64,000 bases of DNA, from positions 9,991,292 through 10,055,291 of the forward strand of contig NC_049986.1 in assembly GCF_000003815.2 (NCBI RefSeq), written 5' to 3'. The translations under genes and the position numbers were made by a program. The notes beneath the pieces are model-generated. The model saw nothing but the letters and a program-made list of their open reading frames with translations, was not told where the DNA came from and searched no databases. Positions 35,496-47,649 of the stretch are shown here, one piece after another. This stretch comes from Branchiostoma floridae (taxonomy: Eukaryota; Chordata; Leptocardii; Amphioxiformes; Branchiostomatidae). How positions within the stretch are numbered: position 1 is the first letter of the stretch; each line of letters begins with the position of its first letter.

Positions 35496-38366
35496 AAGCA
35501 CTACCCTAACCCTAGCGGTTAGTGCTTAAGTCATATCTCGGCAAGTAAGCACCCGATTTCAAAACGGTTTGTAGATTACAAACCTTAACCAACATACCTT
35601 TGTAATGATACCAAGTTTGACCGCCTAGAATACACTCTTAGCAATGTTGCCTCTAAGCACTACCCTAACCCTAACACTAACCCTAGCGGTTAATGCTTAA
35701 ATAATATCTCGGCAAGTAAGCACCCGATTTCAAAACGGTTTACAGATTAAAAATCTGTACCAACATACCTTTGTAATGATACCAAGTTTGACCGCCAAGA
35801 ATATACTCTTAGAAATGTTGCCTCTAAGCACTACCCTAACCCTAACCCTAACCCTAACCCTAACCCTAACACTAGCGGTTAGTGCTTAAGTCATATCTCG
35901 GCAAGTAAGCACCCGATTTGAAAACGGTTTCCAGATTACAAATCTGTACCAGCATACCATTGTAATGATACCAAGTTTAACCGCCTAGAATACACTCTTA
36001 GCAATGTTTCCTCTAAGCACTACCCTAACCCTAACACTAACCCTAGCGGTTAGTGCTTAAGTCATATCTCGGCAAGTAAGCACCCGATTTGAAAACAGTT
36101 TGCAGATTAAAAATCTGTAGCAACATACCTTTGTAATGATACCAAGTTTGACCGCCTAGAATACACCCTTAGCAATGTTGCCTCTAAGCACTACCCTAAC
36201 CCTAACCCTAACCCTAGCTGTTAGTGCTTAAGTCATATCTCGGTAAGTAAGCACCCGATTTGAAAACGGTTTCCAGATTACAAATCTGTACCAACATACC
36301 TTTGTAATGATACCAAATTTGACCGCCTAGAATACAATCTTAGCAATGTTGCCCCAAAGCACTACCCTAACCCTAACCCTAACCCTAGCGGTTAGTGCTT
36401 AAGTCATATCTCGGCAAGTAAGCACCCGATTTCATAACGATTTGCAGATTACAAATCTGTACCAACATACCTTTGTAATGATACCAAGTTTGACCGCCTA
36501 GAATACACTCTTAGCAATGTTGCCTCTAAGCACTACCCTAACCCTAACCCTAGCGGTTAGTGCTTAAGTCATATCTCGGCAAATAAGCACCCGATTTGAA
36601 AACGGTTTGCAGATTACAAATCTGTACCAACATATCTTTGTAATGATACCAAGTTTGACCGCCTAGAATACACTCTTAGCAATGTTGCCTCTAAGCACTA
36701 CCCTAACCCTAACCCTAACCCTAGCAGTTAGTGCTTAAGTCATATCTCGGCAAGTAAGCACCCGATTTGAAAACGGTTTACAGATTACAAATCTGTACCA
36801 ACATACCTTTGTAATGATACCAAGATTGACCGCTTAGAATACACTCTTAGCAATGTTGGCTCTAAGCACTACCCTAACCCTAACCCTAACCCTAACCCTA
36901 ACCCTAACCCTAACCCTAACCCTAACCCTAACCCTAACCCTAACCCTAACCCTAACCCTAACCCTAACCCTAACCCTAACCCTAGCGGTTAGTGCTTAAG
37001 TCATATCTCGGCAAGTAAGCATCCGATTTCAAAATGGTTTGAAGATTACAAATCTGTATTAACATACCTTTGTAATGATACCAAGTTTGACCGCCTAGAA
37101 TACACTCTTAGCAATGTTGCCTCTAAGCACTAGCCTAACCCTAACCTTAACCCTAGCGGTTAGTGCTGAGGTCATATCTCGGCAAGTAAGCACCCGATTT
37201 GAAAACGGTTTGCNNNNNNNNNNNNNNNNNNNNNNNNNNNNNNNNNNNNNNNNNNNNNNNNNNNNNNNNNNNNNNNNNNNNNNNNNNNNNNNNNNNNNNN
37301 NNNNNNNNNNNNNNNNNNNNNNNNNNNNNNNNNNNNNNNNNNNNNNNNNNNNNNNNNNNNNNNNNNNNNNNNNNNNNNNNNNNNNNNNNNNNNNNNNNNN
37401 NNNNNNNNNNNNNNNNNNNNNNNNNNNNNNNNNNNNNNNNNNNNNNNNNNNNNNNNNNNNNNNNNNNNNNNNNNNNNNNNNNNNNNNNNNAACCCTAGCT
37501 GCTCTTTAGAACCGCACAATCTCGGCAAGTAAGCACCCGAATTTGAAAACGGTTTGCAGATTACAAATCTGTACCACCATACCATTGTAATGATACCAAG
37601 TTTGACCGCCTAGAATACACTTTTAGCAATGTTGACTCTAAGCACTTCCCTAACTCAAGTAGTTAGTGCTTAAGTCATATCTCGGCAAGTAAGCACCCGA
37701 TTTCAAAACGGTTTGCAGATTACAAATCTGTACCAGCATACCTTTGTAATGATACCAAGGTTAAACGCCTAGAATACACTCTTAGCAATGTTGCCTCTAA
37801 GCACTACCCTAACCCTAACCCTAACCCTAGCGGTTAGTGCTTAAGTCATATCTCGGCAAGTAAGCACCCGATTTGAAAAAGGTTTGCAGATTACAAATCT
37901 GTACCAGCATACCTTTGTAATGATACCAAGTTTGACCGTCTAGAATACACTCTTAGCAATGTTGCCTCTAAGCACTACCCTAACCCTAACCCTAACCCTA
38001 GCGGTTAGTGCTTAAGTTATATCTCGGCAAGTAAGCAACCGATTTCAAAATGGTTTGCAGATTACAAATCTGTACCAACATAGCTTTGTAATGTTACCAA
38101 GTTTGACCGCCTAGAATACACTCTTAGCAATGTTGCCTCTAAGCACTACCCTAACCCTAACCCTAACCCTAACCCTAACCCTAACCCTAACCCTAACCCT
38201 AGCGGTTAGTGCTTAAGTCATATCTCGGCAAGTAAGCAACCGATTTCAAAACGGTTTGCAGATTACAAATCTGTACCAACATACCTTTGTAATGATACCA
38301 AGTTTGACCGCCTAGAATACAATCTTAGCAATGTTGCCTCTTAGCACTACCCTAACCCTAACCCTA
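35496..38366. repeat. Satellite with ~170-bp monomers carrying CCCTAA telomere repeats
   Basis: At least 15 monomers, starting near 35496, 35655, 35826, 36015, 36186, 36357, 36528, 36692, 36863, 37124, then after a gap near 37640, 37800, 37971, 38137 and 38344. Each has TAAGCACTA, a variable (CCCTAA)n tract (about 2 to 20 units; longest about 36868-36985), TAGCGGTTAGTGCTTA, then about 130 bp of constant sequence (CATATCTCGGCAAGTAAGCA ... CGCCTAGAATACACTCTTAG). TAAGCACTA and TAGTGCTTA are perfect inverted repeats around the telomere tract. CCCTAA/TTAGGG is the usual metazoan telomere unit. The spacer shows this is an interstitial or subtelomere-like satellite, not a chromosome end. Confidence 0.9.
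37214..37490. other. Assembly gap in the satellite
   Basis: 277 N. Sequence just after it (CTGCTCTTTAGAACCGCAC) does not match the monomer, so the true array may differ. Confidence 0.9.
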
Positions 38367-38466
38367 NNNNNNNNNNNNNNNNNNNNNNNNNNNNNNNNNN
38401 NNNNNNNNNNNNNNNNNNNNNNNNNNNNNNNNNNNNNNNNNNNNNNNNNNNNNNNNNNNNNNNNNN
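38367..38466. other. Assembly gap, probably of unknown size
   Basis: Exactly 100 N, a common placeholder for unknown length. Exons 1-5 of CYP-5psi could in principle lie here. Confidence 0.9.
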
Positions 38467-38841
38467 GGTAGCTTAGGCAAAGATATTCATAATAATGTAC
38501 ATGTTATGCAAATGAGGACTTAATTTCCATGGTTAATGAGGAAATTGTGTAAATCCATTGTTTTCAATAACTGGACTTTAATAATAAATGTAACGCATGT
38601 TAATTATGATAGGTGGAATATAAGCAGATACCAAATATGGTTATGAGGAACTTATTTGCATAATTTATGTAAAGATTGCAAAACCGCTTCATGATTATTG
38701 ATGGGAATTCGATAATTGTGACATATGTATGTTAGTAAATGATGAACAACACCATGCATACATTATGTTAATGTATTAGTCAATTGCATGAAATTTACAA
38801 AAATCTACATATTTCATTGAGGTATGAGGTCGCCGAACTCT
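38467..38841. repeat. 3' part of an AT-rich interspersed element
   Basis: Matches the second half of the element at 53490-54270: GGTAGCTTAG, ATGCAAATGAGGACTTAATTT, and the end TTTCATTGAGGTATGAGGTC ... CCGAACTCT. It fills the space between the gap and the surviving exons of CYP-5psi. Confidence 0.6.
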
Positions 38842-38935
38842 AGTATGTATATTTTTTGTAATGTACTTCTTTATTGGTTGTACCGGTGGTAGAAAATCTT
38901 TATACTATGATGATTATTGTCTATCCATTTTAAAG

Positions 38936-39445
38936 GTTCTTATCAACCTGTGGTCAGCTACTATGGACCCTGAGTTCTGGCCGGACCCAGAGAAGTTTGA
39001 CCCCCGAAGGTTCCTGGACTCCTGACGGCAAGGTGGTCAGCAGGCCGGAATCCTTTATTCCTTTTGGTGCTGGTAAGTATTTAAACGCAAATAACTTCGT
39101 AAGTATTTTTTCTCCGTACAGGGTAACTGATGTCAAATTAAACACTCGCTGTGCCAATTTTGTTGAAAAAAATCGTGTCTTTTAACGTTGCACTATAAAA
39201 ATGAAAACCAACAAATTGCGTCGTTAAAATTTTTTAACGAAATTTTCGCATCATCCCGTTTTACAGGCCGTCGTGTCTGTATCGGTGAGCAGCTGTCTAA
39301 GATGGAGCTCTTTCTGCTCTTCTCTTCCCTTTTGAAGCACTTCACCTTCAAGTTGCCAGAGGGCGCGGCTGCACCTTCGACAGATGGCTCCCTGGGATTA
39401 ACCTTGGTCCCACCAAGCGTGAAGATGTGCATCAGTCGGCGCTAG
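38936..39445 (+). pseudogene. CYP-5psi: last two exons of a CYP2-clan P450
   Basis: Exon 6 (38936-39072) and exon 7 (39267-39445) keep good splice signals (TTTTAAAG acceptor, GTAAGT donor, TTTTACAG acceptor). Exon 6 has one extra C (GACTCCTGACGGC for GACTCTGACGGC), which shifts the frame and makes a TGA straight away. Exon 7 is open: GRRVCIGEQLSKMELFLLFS, ending CISRR and TAG. Exons 1-5 are not seen between the orphan promoter at 34978-35495 and here; a satellite and two assembly gaps lie between. It is best called a broken copy, with the caution that the gaps hide an unknown amount of sequence. Confidence 0.75.
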
Positions 39446-40385
39446 GATGCCCGATTCAAAGCATATAGTGACAATAATTGGCAATACACAAATTATCATA
39501 TATCAGAACGGTATTTATGATAACGGACTCTTTTTAGTTAATCATCGCCATGTAATACACAAGTCCTCATAAGTCATTGCAGATATTACTTGTTTACATT
39601 TATTTGGATTAATTGCTATGTTCACACGTTTTAGTTACTAAGACATCGTGTTTGTGAAAGATACATCACAAGCTACTTTTTATCTTCTTATTGAATACGG
39701 TTTTAAATTGTTCGTTACCAAGTAGCATGGATAGTGAAGGTAACATATACAAGATTTTACAATAATAAACAGAATTAAGAGTGTCATGCAATAACATATA
39801 TGTTTTTGTGATAACGAAACCATTTTTGGTCGGAAGAAATCTTCAACAAAAGCTGATTTACTGGTTGATTCGTAAATGTATTGTTCTGTTTCTGATACAG
39901 GATGCTCGTTTCAAAACATATTATGATAATGATTGACAATTCACTAGACGTTAGCATATAAAGTCATATATTACAGTAATTGACAATACCCAAGTTAACG
40001 TGTATTGGGAAAAAAAAATTAATAGTACTTTTTTAATTGTTTATCAATGACCACTTTAAAAAGCAAAAGTAGCAACGTATTTTTTTTTGGGGGGGGGGGT
40101 GAGTCTGGCTCGCCTCTCTGTATATACATACATACATACACCATTTGTATCATTTTATACGATATTCTAATGTATCTGTATAATTGACAGAACTCGAAGA
40201 TGAAAAGCATATCTAAGGATATAACAATGTATCAATAAATATTTTGGGGCGTGTAATTTTATCAGCACAACATGGTATATATCATTTTTACGATGGGATC
40301 CGTAAGTGGTAAGTACCACCTCCGTAGGAACTCGTAAGGAATCCGACGGATTTCGGAGCACGCAGCCACGCCGTTAGGGCTGATT
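39446..40385. other. AT-rich intergenic sequence
   Basis: No gene seen. A poly(T)-poly(G) run (about 40081-40100) and a short (CATA)n tract follow. Confidence 0.45.
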
Positions 40386-41334
40386 TACATGACATTTTAG
40401 AAGTTGATTGGTATAAATCACAAAATGCAGTTTCAGAATGATATAAGTACACGAGTTTGATACATAACTCCATTCATAGTATCAATATTAACGTAATTAC
40501 ATGATAATAAGATAGTTGAACTTGTTTCAGACAAGGAGGGTTGGGTCCCTCGTATTCCCATTATTACATATACTTGAGTCTTGACATAAGATGTATTTCA
40601 TTGTATTCACCTGTCCTCAAGCAACCTATATATCTCCAATATGAAGTCTCTACCATGAAGTGACCACAAAATAACTATGTAATGTCTTTATTAATTATGC
40701 AAATATTAGGTATTAATTAGAATAACGCACATTTTGGTATATGCACCTGGCCAAGGGATATCTTCACCTCCAACATGACTGTTTTTTTCTAGTATTAAGT
40801 AACTGATGCATATACCCGTGTTTCTTAAGACTGGTACTTTACCAGTGTTTGTGTAGCATTTAGCAACAGCTATATCAACTTGCGCGTAGATAGTGTTTAT
40901 AATGAGAAACTATTATTCACGTGTGTTTTTGTTAGTGCTTTGGAAATGTTTCCAGCACAAGAAAGAAAACACTGTGACAAATTGAAAACATATAGCTGAC
41001 GTATTCCGTACCATAGACGGTGTTGATTTATACGTTCGCAGTAGCACTGTTTTTATGCCACCTCAGCTGCAAAAATTGTCTTTTTCATTTCAATGTTATG
41101 TTTGCACCGAACAACATAGTATCGACTTTCGAGGTATGACATCTTACGGTACGGTAAAAAGGTGCCATATAGGTACCAGGTAACACACCATATACATTAC
41201 TCCCCAGGTGCAGTATAGTACCAGGTAGCGCACCTGTAATATGTAGTAACCAGCTGCTTTGGGGGGCGAAAACGCTAGTGATCTCGCCCCCCGGGATCAC
41301 AGGGGGGGGGGGGGGGCGAGATCGCTGTCACACC
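40386..41334. mobile_element. TIR element, copy 1 (right end intact)
   Basis: The ~880-bp body (40386-41262) is nearly identical to 56530-57405. The right end is ATCGCTGTCACACC (ending 41334) preceded by a G-run and GCGAG, the reverse complement of the left end of copy 2 (GGTGTGACAGCGATCTCGCC, 56388). Together they define terminal inverted repeats. This copy lacks the left end. No transposase is seen, so it is non-autonomous. Confidence 0.65.
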
Positions 41335-41760
41335 TGTACAGAACATTCCGGTCCAGGTCCGGTTCAGGTCCAAAGGATCAGGTCCAGGTCCGGACCTGAA
41401 CCTGGACCGGATGCAGTATGACTCACACCATGTACCAATGGTCCATTTCACTACAAAGAAATCTGTTTGGTGGAGTATTAGACTTACACTGGCGTTTTAA
41501 AATCCTACAACGCTAACTGCACCAGTATGATTGGCTGTAAACCTTGGTAGAAATTACTATAAACTCTACTCTACTTCACTCTTGTTATTTTCTTTCACCT
41601 GCAAGCGCAAAAACGTGTGAATGCCTGATAAAATAATCTGTTAATTTTCTAATCGGTCCACCATCCGGTCCACCTAATCTTTTCAGGTCCTGTTTTTCTG
41701 GACCGGTCCAATAAGAAAAACCGGTTTTGTACCGGTACGCTGTACCGATACCCAGCCCTA
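41335..41760. repeat. GGTCCAGGTCCGG-rich simple sequence
   Basis: Alternating GGTCC(A/G)GGTC motifs in both orientations (about 41348-41410 and 41655-41712), then ACCGGTTTTGTACCGGTA. Looks like a decayed palindromic repeat; no gene. Confidence 0.45.
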
Positions 41761-43098
41761 CACGCCGTACTTTACGTGCAGTCAAAACTTTGTGTGCCAT
41801 CGGGCTGCGGATTCGACCCCGTACGGGCAACGCGCCTGCCCTTTACAACCTGAACGTTTTCAGAAATACGTGGCGGACGTGGCCTCCCCCCAAAAACGTA
41901 CTGACAAATTGCACGTACGGCGGGTTGTGCCCTTATCTTTAGTAACATCGGGTGATGTATCGGCAACACAAACAGCCTGATGGTCCCGGGGTACCACGCG
42001 CGTGCGCACTGAGGGGGATCCTCCAGCGATTCACCATACAAATCGAATGTAGTTCCGGGTCTAAAACTTGAAGATTTTTTTCTTCTTGGAAAAATGGGTA
42101 GAAATTCAGGCCCTTTTGAGGTCAATGTGACCGGGGAGGGTTTCTACTTTCTGATTATGGCCAAAAAGCTGAGTTTTTGGTGGTTATCAGGGGATATAAA
42201 GTTGGGACTATTTCCTGGTTGTGCAAGGACCTCTTCCATTGGTGCGTTTGAGGGGGTGGGAGGGTTTTGGTGTATTTTTCTAAAACTTATGCCGTAAGAT
42301 TTCTAATGACAGTTGGATTTTATCACATACGATGGTCTTTCATAAGGGTAAGTTTGTATCCCAGTAACGTCAGAAAGGTGGGTGAGTTATTGGCACTGTC
42401 TTTCTGTGCCTTTTTATGTACATTTCAATGGGCCAGGGATTTCCTGGCGGCTGCCCCGAGTGCACCATGTGTACCTTCAGTTTGAGCAAGGAGGTTAAAA
42501 AAGACCTTTTTTAAACCCGTCCTTGGTTTGAGTATCAATTTATTTTTTTGTAATGATTTTTTTTCTCTGGGCAAAGTTTGATTAAAAAAGGTCAGATTTT
42601 CTGCTATGGAGGACAGAAGCATGTATATTTCTAAAATCTAGCAAAATTGTGAGCTTTGCCATGTTATGACTAGTAGGTGACATCATAATTTGACAACACT
42701 GGTTTATCTTTATATCTGTATATCTGGTTGGACCGATCCATTAGGGCAGGGGGGGGGAACCTTGGTAACATGACAATCTTCGGGCTGTAGCTCGTTAAAA
42801 TGCGAGACATGACCTTCAGTTTTTTAAAACAAAAACAGACCTGATGAAATTAGCTTTCCAGTGGTGGTAAAAAATTGCGGTTTGAAATGTAGGTAAATGC
42901 GTTTTGAGATTGTTCTTGCTTAGCTTAACCATATATTGTATAGGAGGGTCTATTTTTTACTCCCTCCCCAGATACAAGCATTTCCTCTTCTTGTGATATG
43001 GACTTGTGTTATGGCAGGGAAAATACACAGGGCTCGGCACTGCATGGTCATGTTAATGAGTTGGATAGTGTCACAATGTTGGAAAATAGTTATCTCCA
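41761..43098. other. Intergenic, no supported gene
   Basis: Several open frames of 60-120 codons exist on both strands near 41772-42125 but overlap each other and lack splice context or known motifs. GGGTCGAATCC (minus strand, near 41812) is a B-box-like remnant, possibly of a SINE. Confidence 0.35.
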
Positions 43099-43271
43099 TG
43101 CAGATCGTACGGTGGCACAAGGTAGCATAAGATAGTATCAAAGCTGGCAAAAGGAGTGTAGCCGGTCTAGGAGTGTTTCTAGGAATGTTAGGTATCAAGG
43201 GACACTCCTAGGCCGACTACAATCCTTTTGCCAGCTTTTGATACTATCTTATGCTACCGTGGGATCTGTTT
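43099..43271. mobile_element. Palindromic MITE
   Basis: Arms of about 55 bp: GGTAGCATAAGATAGTATCA...GCTGGCAAAAGGAGTGTAGC at left and its inverted copy at right (GCCAGCTTTTGATACTATCT, TATGCTACC). Outer ends CAGATCGTACGGT and ACCGTGGGATCTG are also inverted. A relative forms the 67-bp tandem pair at 60299-60430. Confidence 0.75.
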
Positions 43272-45081
43272 GACTTCTGCAACTTGCAGGAGTGAGGATG
43301 GGCCTGAACTCTGCTGTGATGTCCGAATGATTCAAACAACAAAACGTTCAACTTGACTCGACTTTATTCTCTCTCCCAACTCCACAGGTGATGGCTGTGC
43401 TGATCGCTAGAATTCTCCCCCCCCCCCTCTCTCTCTATTAGCAAAGCAACTTCTGTCACTAAGTTTCCAAACTTCTTTCCAAACACACAACGGTGGTACA
43501 AACTCCGGCCTTCGGGAGACTCCTTTTCCAACTTCTTTTTCGGCACGAGAAACTGCCACGGCACGAGACCGCTGCCTTTCTCGGCACGAAACGACTGCAC
43601 TCTCTAAATCGAGCGTCTCCTTTTTATCTCCTAAATTTTGGGTTGGGCTAAGACCAAATACGGCTTATCTTATTCGAATCTTTAAAATCTGATTGTCCCG
43701 GGAAACATGTAAATTTGTGCTAATAAATTCTCAAAGGTCCGGAACTCCAGTGACATTGAATGGCACAGCGTAAGGAAACCTGTAAATTTCGTATTAAAAA
43801 GCTCCTCGGAGGCTTCACCTGAGGGTCAAACCGGAGGAGTCGTGAACTTCTGACTCGGCCAGCCCTCGGGCTATCCACCCCCTGGAACTGCTTTGGGCAC
43901 AACCGGCCAAAACTTTATACCGGAAGTTTGAATGCAGCTGTCAAACTTTCTGGACTGTACTAACTCAGAGAGAGGGAAGGAGCAACAGGTATCCTAAAGT
44001 ATGAGCACAGTTTTTCACCACAATTCTGCCATGTTTCAAACGGGAAACGTCCCGTAGTTTCGCTAACATTGGAGTTTTCTACGTGGGTTACATCATCGAT
44101 CGGCAAACCAGGGGACACGGCGTGACCAATAACTTATCTGTCAACTCATCTACCAGCCGGTCCGGGGTTCTATACATTCCTTCCACATTGACCGAGTTAT
44201 CGGACGTGGGATCACAGACGAAGCCAAGGTGTCTATCATGTGGCTCCTGTCGGGTTACAATGCTGAGCCTCCTTACATCAAAGTCGAGTCTAGCACTATT
44301 TGTAAACAACACCAGCTACATAATCAATATTTAATAGTTCACCTATTTGTTTGGTAACAAGTTGAGCGTGCGTTCGTCCTATCTACAACGCTTCTTAACC
44401 TTGATCCTATAAACCCTGGTATTTGACCTCTGTCGGCTAGCTTAATTTCAGTGGTTGCCCGATCTCCCACCGTGGGCCTTCTTCGGCCAGCTGACGGAAG
44501 ATATCAGAGAACAGCGAGGACCCGGCCGTTGCTAGGCATATAAGCTAATTGCTGTCCGTCTAGCCTATAGCTAGGATACCAAGCCATTTAGTCTGAACGG
44601 GTTGGCCCGTTTACACAGGCACCCATACGTCTCACATTTTACAACGCCGACCTAAATGAAAACAAACAATGTATCGTATAAAACTCAATTAACACCAGGA
44701 TTTCACCCCGCTCTAATATTTACGGCTTGTATGACCTTCATTATCCATACTGCTTGTTTATACAAATTTCAAAACTTTATTACTTTCTATCAAGTGGGCT
44801 GTGATGCATCTTTCACACACAAAAAAACATTTATCTGCAACTCCAACATGTGGACATATTAGTTCATCTTACTGATAAATGTAAACGTAAGAGTAAAACT
44901 AGAAAGGCCGACGTTTGCTTGAGAGCAAATACAGCATATTTCAGCCATCTCCCTCCCCGTGAAACAATAGGCTGTTTCAAAATCACCCATTTCAAATATC
45001 ACCTCTAACAATGACGATTTAACACAAAAATACATTCACTGAAATATATTCAATATATATTCACTGTGTACATGTATATGT
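43272..45081. other. Intergenic, no supported gene
   Basis: Contains a C-run followed by CT repeats near 43415-43437 and nothing recognisable beyond. The segment at about 44900-45060 is repeated, diverged, at about 46005-46120. Confidence 0.35.
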
Positions 45082-45245
45082 ATACTTACTGAGTACATGT
45101 TAACTTTTGTATTATCAATCCTTGTCACAATTTTCTTTAAAACGAGCATACTAGCGCTGACTCATACACATATTGATTGTTGGTGGAACCAAGGTTGCTC
45201 CCATGATGCCATCGGTTGAAGGTGCAGCGGCGCCCTCTGGCAACT
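45082..45245 (-). pseudogene. Fragment of a CYP last exon plus 3' flank
   Basis: Nearly identical to 47581-47741, the 3' flank and end of CYP-6 exon 7. The coding part (45151-45245) reads LPEGAAAPSTDGIMGATLVP, ending NMCMSQR and TAG, so the frame is open but it encodes only 31 residues. It stops abruptly where a repeat begins (GACGAAAAATGC). It is a duplicated or truncated end of a minus-strand CYP and lacks the heme loop. Confidence 0.75.
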
Positions 45246-45990
45246 GACGAAAAATGCTACGCCAACCATTTTCGAACTTGACCTTTCTTACCGCAGCCGC
45301 TACTCAAACACCAAATATCATGAAAATCCATACACAGCTTTTCGAGTTATATGCTGTTGGCATGGATTTATGAACTTTCCTCATTTATTATGCAAATAAG
45401 CTGTTGATTTGCATAATTAGTATAAAATAATGCAAGTCATCACTTATTCTATCTACATACCAAAAATCATGATGATCCGTCAACACGTTCTTGAGTTATT
45501 CTCGTCCAAAGTTTGAAAGGAAATCGGTGCCTGCAGTTCCCAAAAAGCCGCTAGGGAGTCCAAACTTACAGCACTTACTCTCTACCCTAAGGGCTACTTA
45601 CCACTCAAAAATCATGATCGCAGCATGTCCAGAACATAAGATGTCAAAAATTCAAGTTTTGTTGCAGTACCTTAGGAAGCCGCTAGGGGGCCCATTATCA
45701 AACTTGACCTTCGTCTTCCTGACCCCCATCCACCTACTAAATATCATCAGGATCCATTCAAGAGTTCTCGAATTATGCTGTTTACAAGAAAGCGGACGCA
45801 AACATTCGGCCCGCTACCGCCCTGACGGAAAAAGGCTACGCCATCCATTTTCGAACACGACCTTCCTGTCCGCAACCGCTACTCAAATACCAAATATCAT
45901 TAAAATCCATACACAGCTTCTCTAGTTATATGCTGTTGACCTACATATTGGGACACAACATGAGGCCTTAACCAAAAATATAACCTTCTT
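45246..45990. repeat. Interspersed element with internal sub-repeats
   Basis: Phrases such as GCTACGCCA(A/T)CCATTTTCGAAC and ACCAAATATCAT(G/T)AAAATCC recur within the block, and it ends AACCTTCTTGGCGAAGGTAA, a small hairpin. It directly abuts the CYP exon fragment and probably truncated it. Unclassified and non-coding. Confidence 0.5.
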
Positions 45991-46129
45991 GGCGAAGGTA
46001 ATAATAGAAAGGCTGATATTTGCTTGAGAGCATATTTCAGCAATCTCCCTCCACATGCAACAACAAAATCACCCATTTGAGAAATCACTTTTACTAATGA
46101 CGGTTCAACCCAAAAAGGAATCTTACAAA

Positions 46130-46830
46130 ATCCCCCTGTGCAAGAATGGATTCCAGTACACCCCATGTGAATTTGCACAATAGACTAGTCCAGAAGTACT
46201 CCCACTGAAAACATGGCCGTTTGAAACAGGTCTAGGTTTGACCTGAGCTGTATTACTCCTGGTTAAATAAATAAAGTGAAAGTGAAAGTGAATAAGAAAC
46301 AGAATCCAAATTGAAGTTAGCAAAAAAAGGTCCTCCTTGCATGAAATGGTATGATAGACCAGCCTAAAAGACTTTGACATAATCACCAAAGTTCAAAAAT
46401 GGATTTAAAAAAATGCCCCCATCCGTGCAAGAATGGACTCTTCCAGCACACCACATGTAAGATTGCAAATTAGACCAGCCCAAAAATAACCCCACTAAAA
46501 GACTTTGAAATAGTCACCAAAGTCCAAAAATGGATTTAAAAAAAATGTCCCTTCCATGCAAGATGGACCCTTCCAGTACACCCCATGTAAAATTGCAAAT
46601 TAGAGCAGTCCAAAAAAACACTGAAAGACTTTGACATACTAGTAGTCACCAAAGTCCAAAATATTAATTTTAAAAAATCCCCCGCCGTGCAAGAATGGAC
46701 TCTTCCAGCACACCCCATGTATAATTGCAAAATAGACCAGTCCAAAAATACACCCACTGTAAGACTTTACATATTATCCCCAGTACAAAGATGAATTTTT
46801 AAAAAATGTACCCCTCCACGTAACAATGGA
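46130..46830. repeat. Tandem repeat, ~125-bp units
   Basis: About five to six units containing GTGCAAGAATGGA(C)TCTTCCAG, ACACCCCATGTAAAATTGCA and GACTTTGACATA.TCACCAAAG. Units are diverged. Confidence 0.65.
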
Positions 46831-47029
46831 CTCTTCCAGATAACACCAGGCTCGCTGATTGGCTGCCTTCTCACGATATTGATTCAGGCTAAGCAATTGG
46901 TTACCTTTTTAATTAAGTTATATTGGCATACAGTTCTGCAATTGAGAAAGCCTCAAAATTGGGTCAACGACCTTGAGGTCTTTGACCCTGTGGCCATCGG
47001 AGAATGACCCAAAAAATCGTTTTGAATTG

Positions 47030-47480
47030 TTCATGCCAAAATTAATACATGGGTCATTTGAATGAATACCCAGTGCACCCCTGTACCAAAATTTAGGTCA
47101 TTTGGTTGCAAAACCAGTGTACAGAAGCCAAAAGTGTCATTTACGCATTTTGTTGTACTGTATGCCAAAAGTGTTATTGAATCCATGTGCACATATGTAA
47201 AGTGCACTTCTATGCCAGATTTCAGCTCAATTGGTTGTAAAACCAGGGTACAGGAGCCAAAATGTAAATGGCCAAAAATCGAAAAATTAAGCATTTTGTT
47301 GTACTGTATGCCAAACCTGTTATTGACCCCATGTGGGCATATGGTTAAGGCACCTCTGTACCAAATTGAAGGTAATTCCGATGTAACACCAGGGTACAAT
47401 GGCCAAAATATACAGTTTTGGTCTGAAAATTGGCAGAAAACTCAATAAAATCATTTTAAAGGCAGATATACAAAAAAATG
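47030..47480. repeat. Tandem repeat, ~130-bp units
   Basis: Three units sharing GCATTTTGTTGTACTGTATG, TGTACCAAATT and AAACCAG.GTACAG.AGCC. Open frames across it are by-products. Confidence 0.6.
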
Positions 47481-47649
47481 AGAAAAACGCGTCGGGGTAT
47501 TGTGCCAAAGTCAAGCTTGAAAGCTTGTAACATATAAAAACATATATGTATATATATCTCGGGGGCCTTGATATATATATATACTTACTGAGTACATGTT
47601 AACTTTTGTATTATCAATCCTTGTCACAATTTTCTTTAAAACGAGCATA

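Noticed and set aside
35496-38366. Regular repeats with spacers, superficially like a CRISPR array
   Set aside because: The eukaryotic setting, ~170-bp units with telomere hexamers and near-identical spacers identify a satellite.
35496-38366. A true telomere or chromosome end
   Set aside because: The hexamer tracts are short and interrupted by a constant 130-bp spacer, and gene sequence continues on both sides.
41772-42125. 117-codon minus-strand frame rich in Arg and Pro
   Set aside because: Overlaps other frames on both strands, in GC-rich sequence with a SINE-like B box; no motif or splice context.
43364-43600. Possible LTR or gene in the sequence with CGGCACGA repeats
   Set aside because: No paired terminal repeats, primer site or protein motif could be seen.
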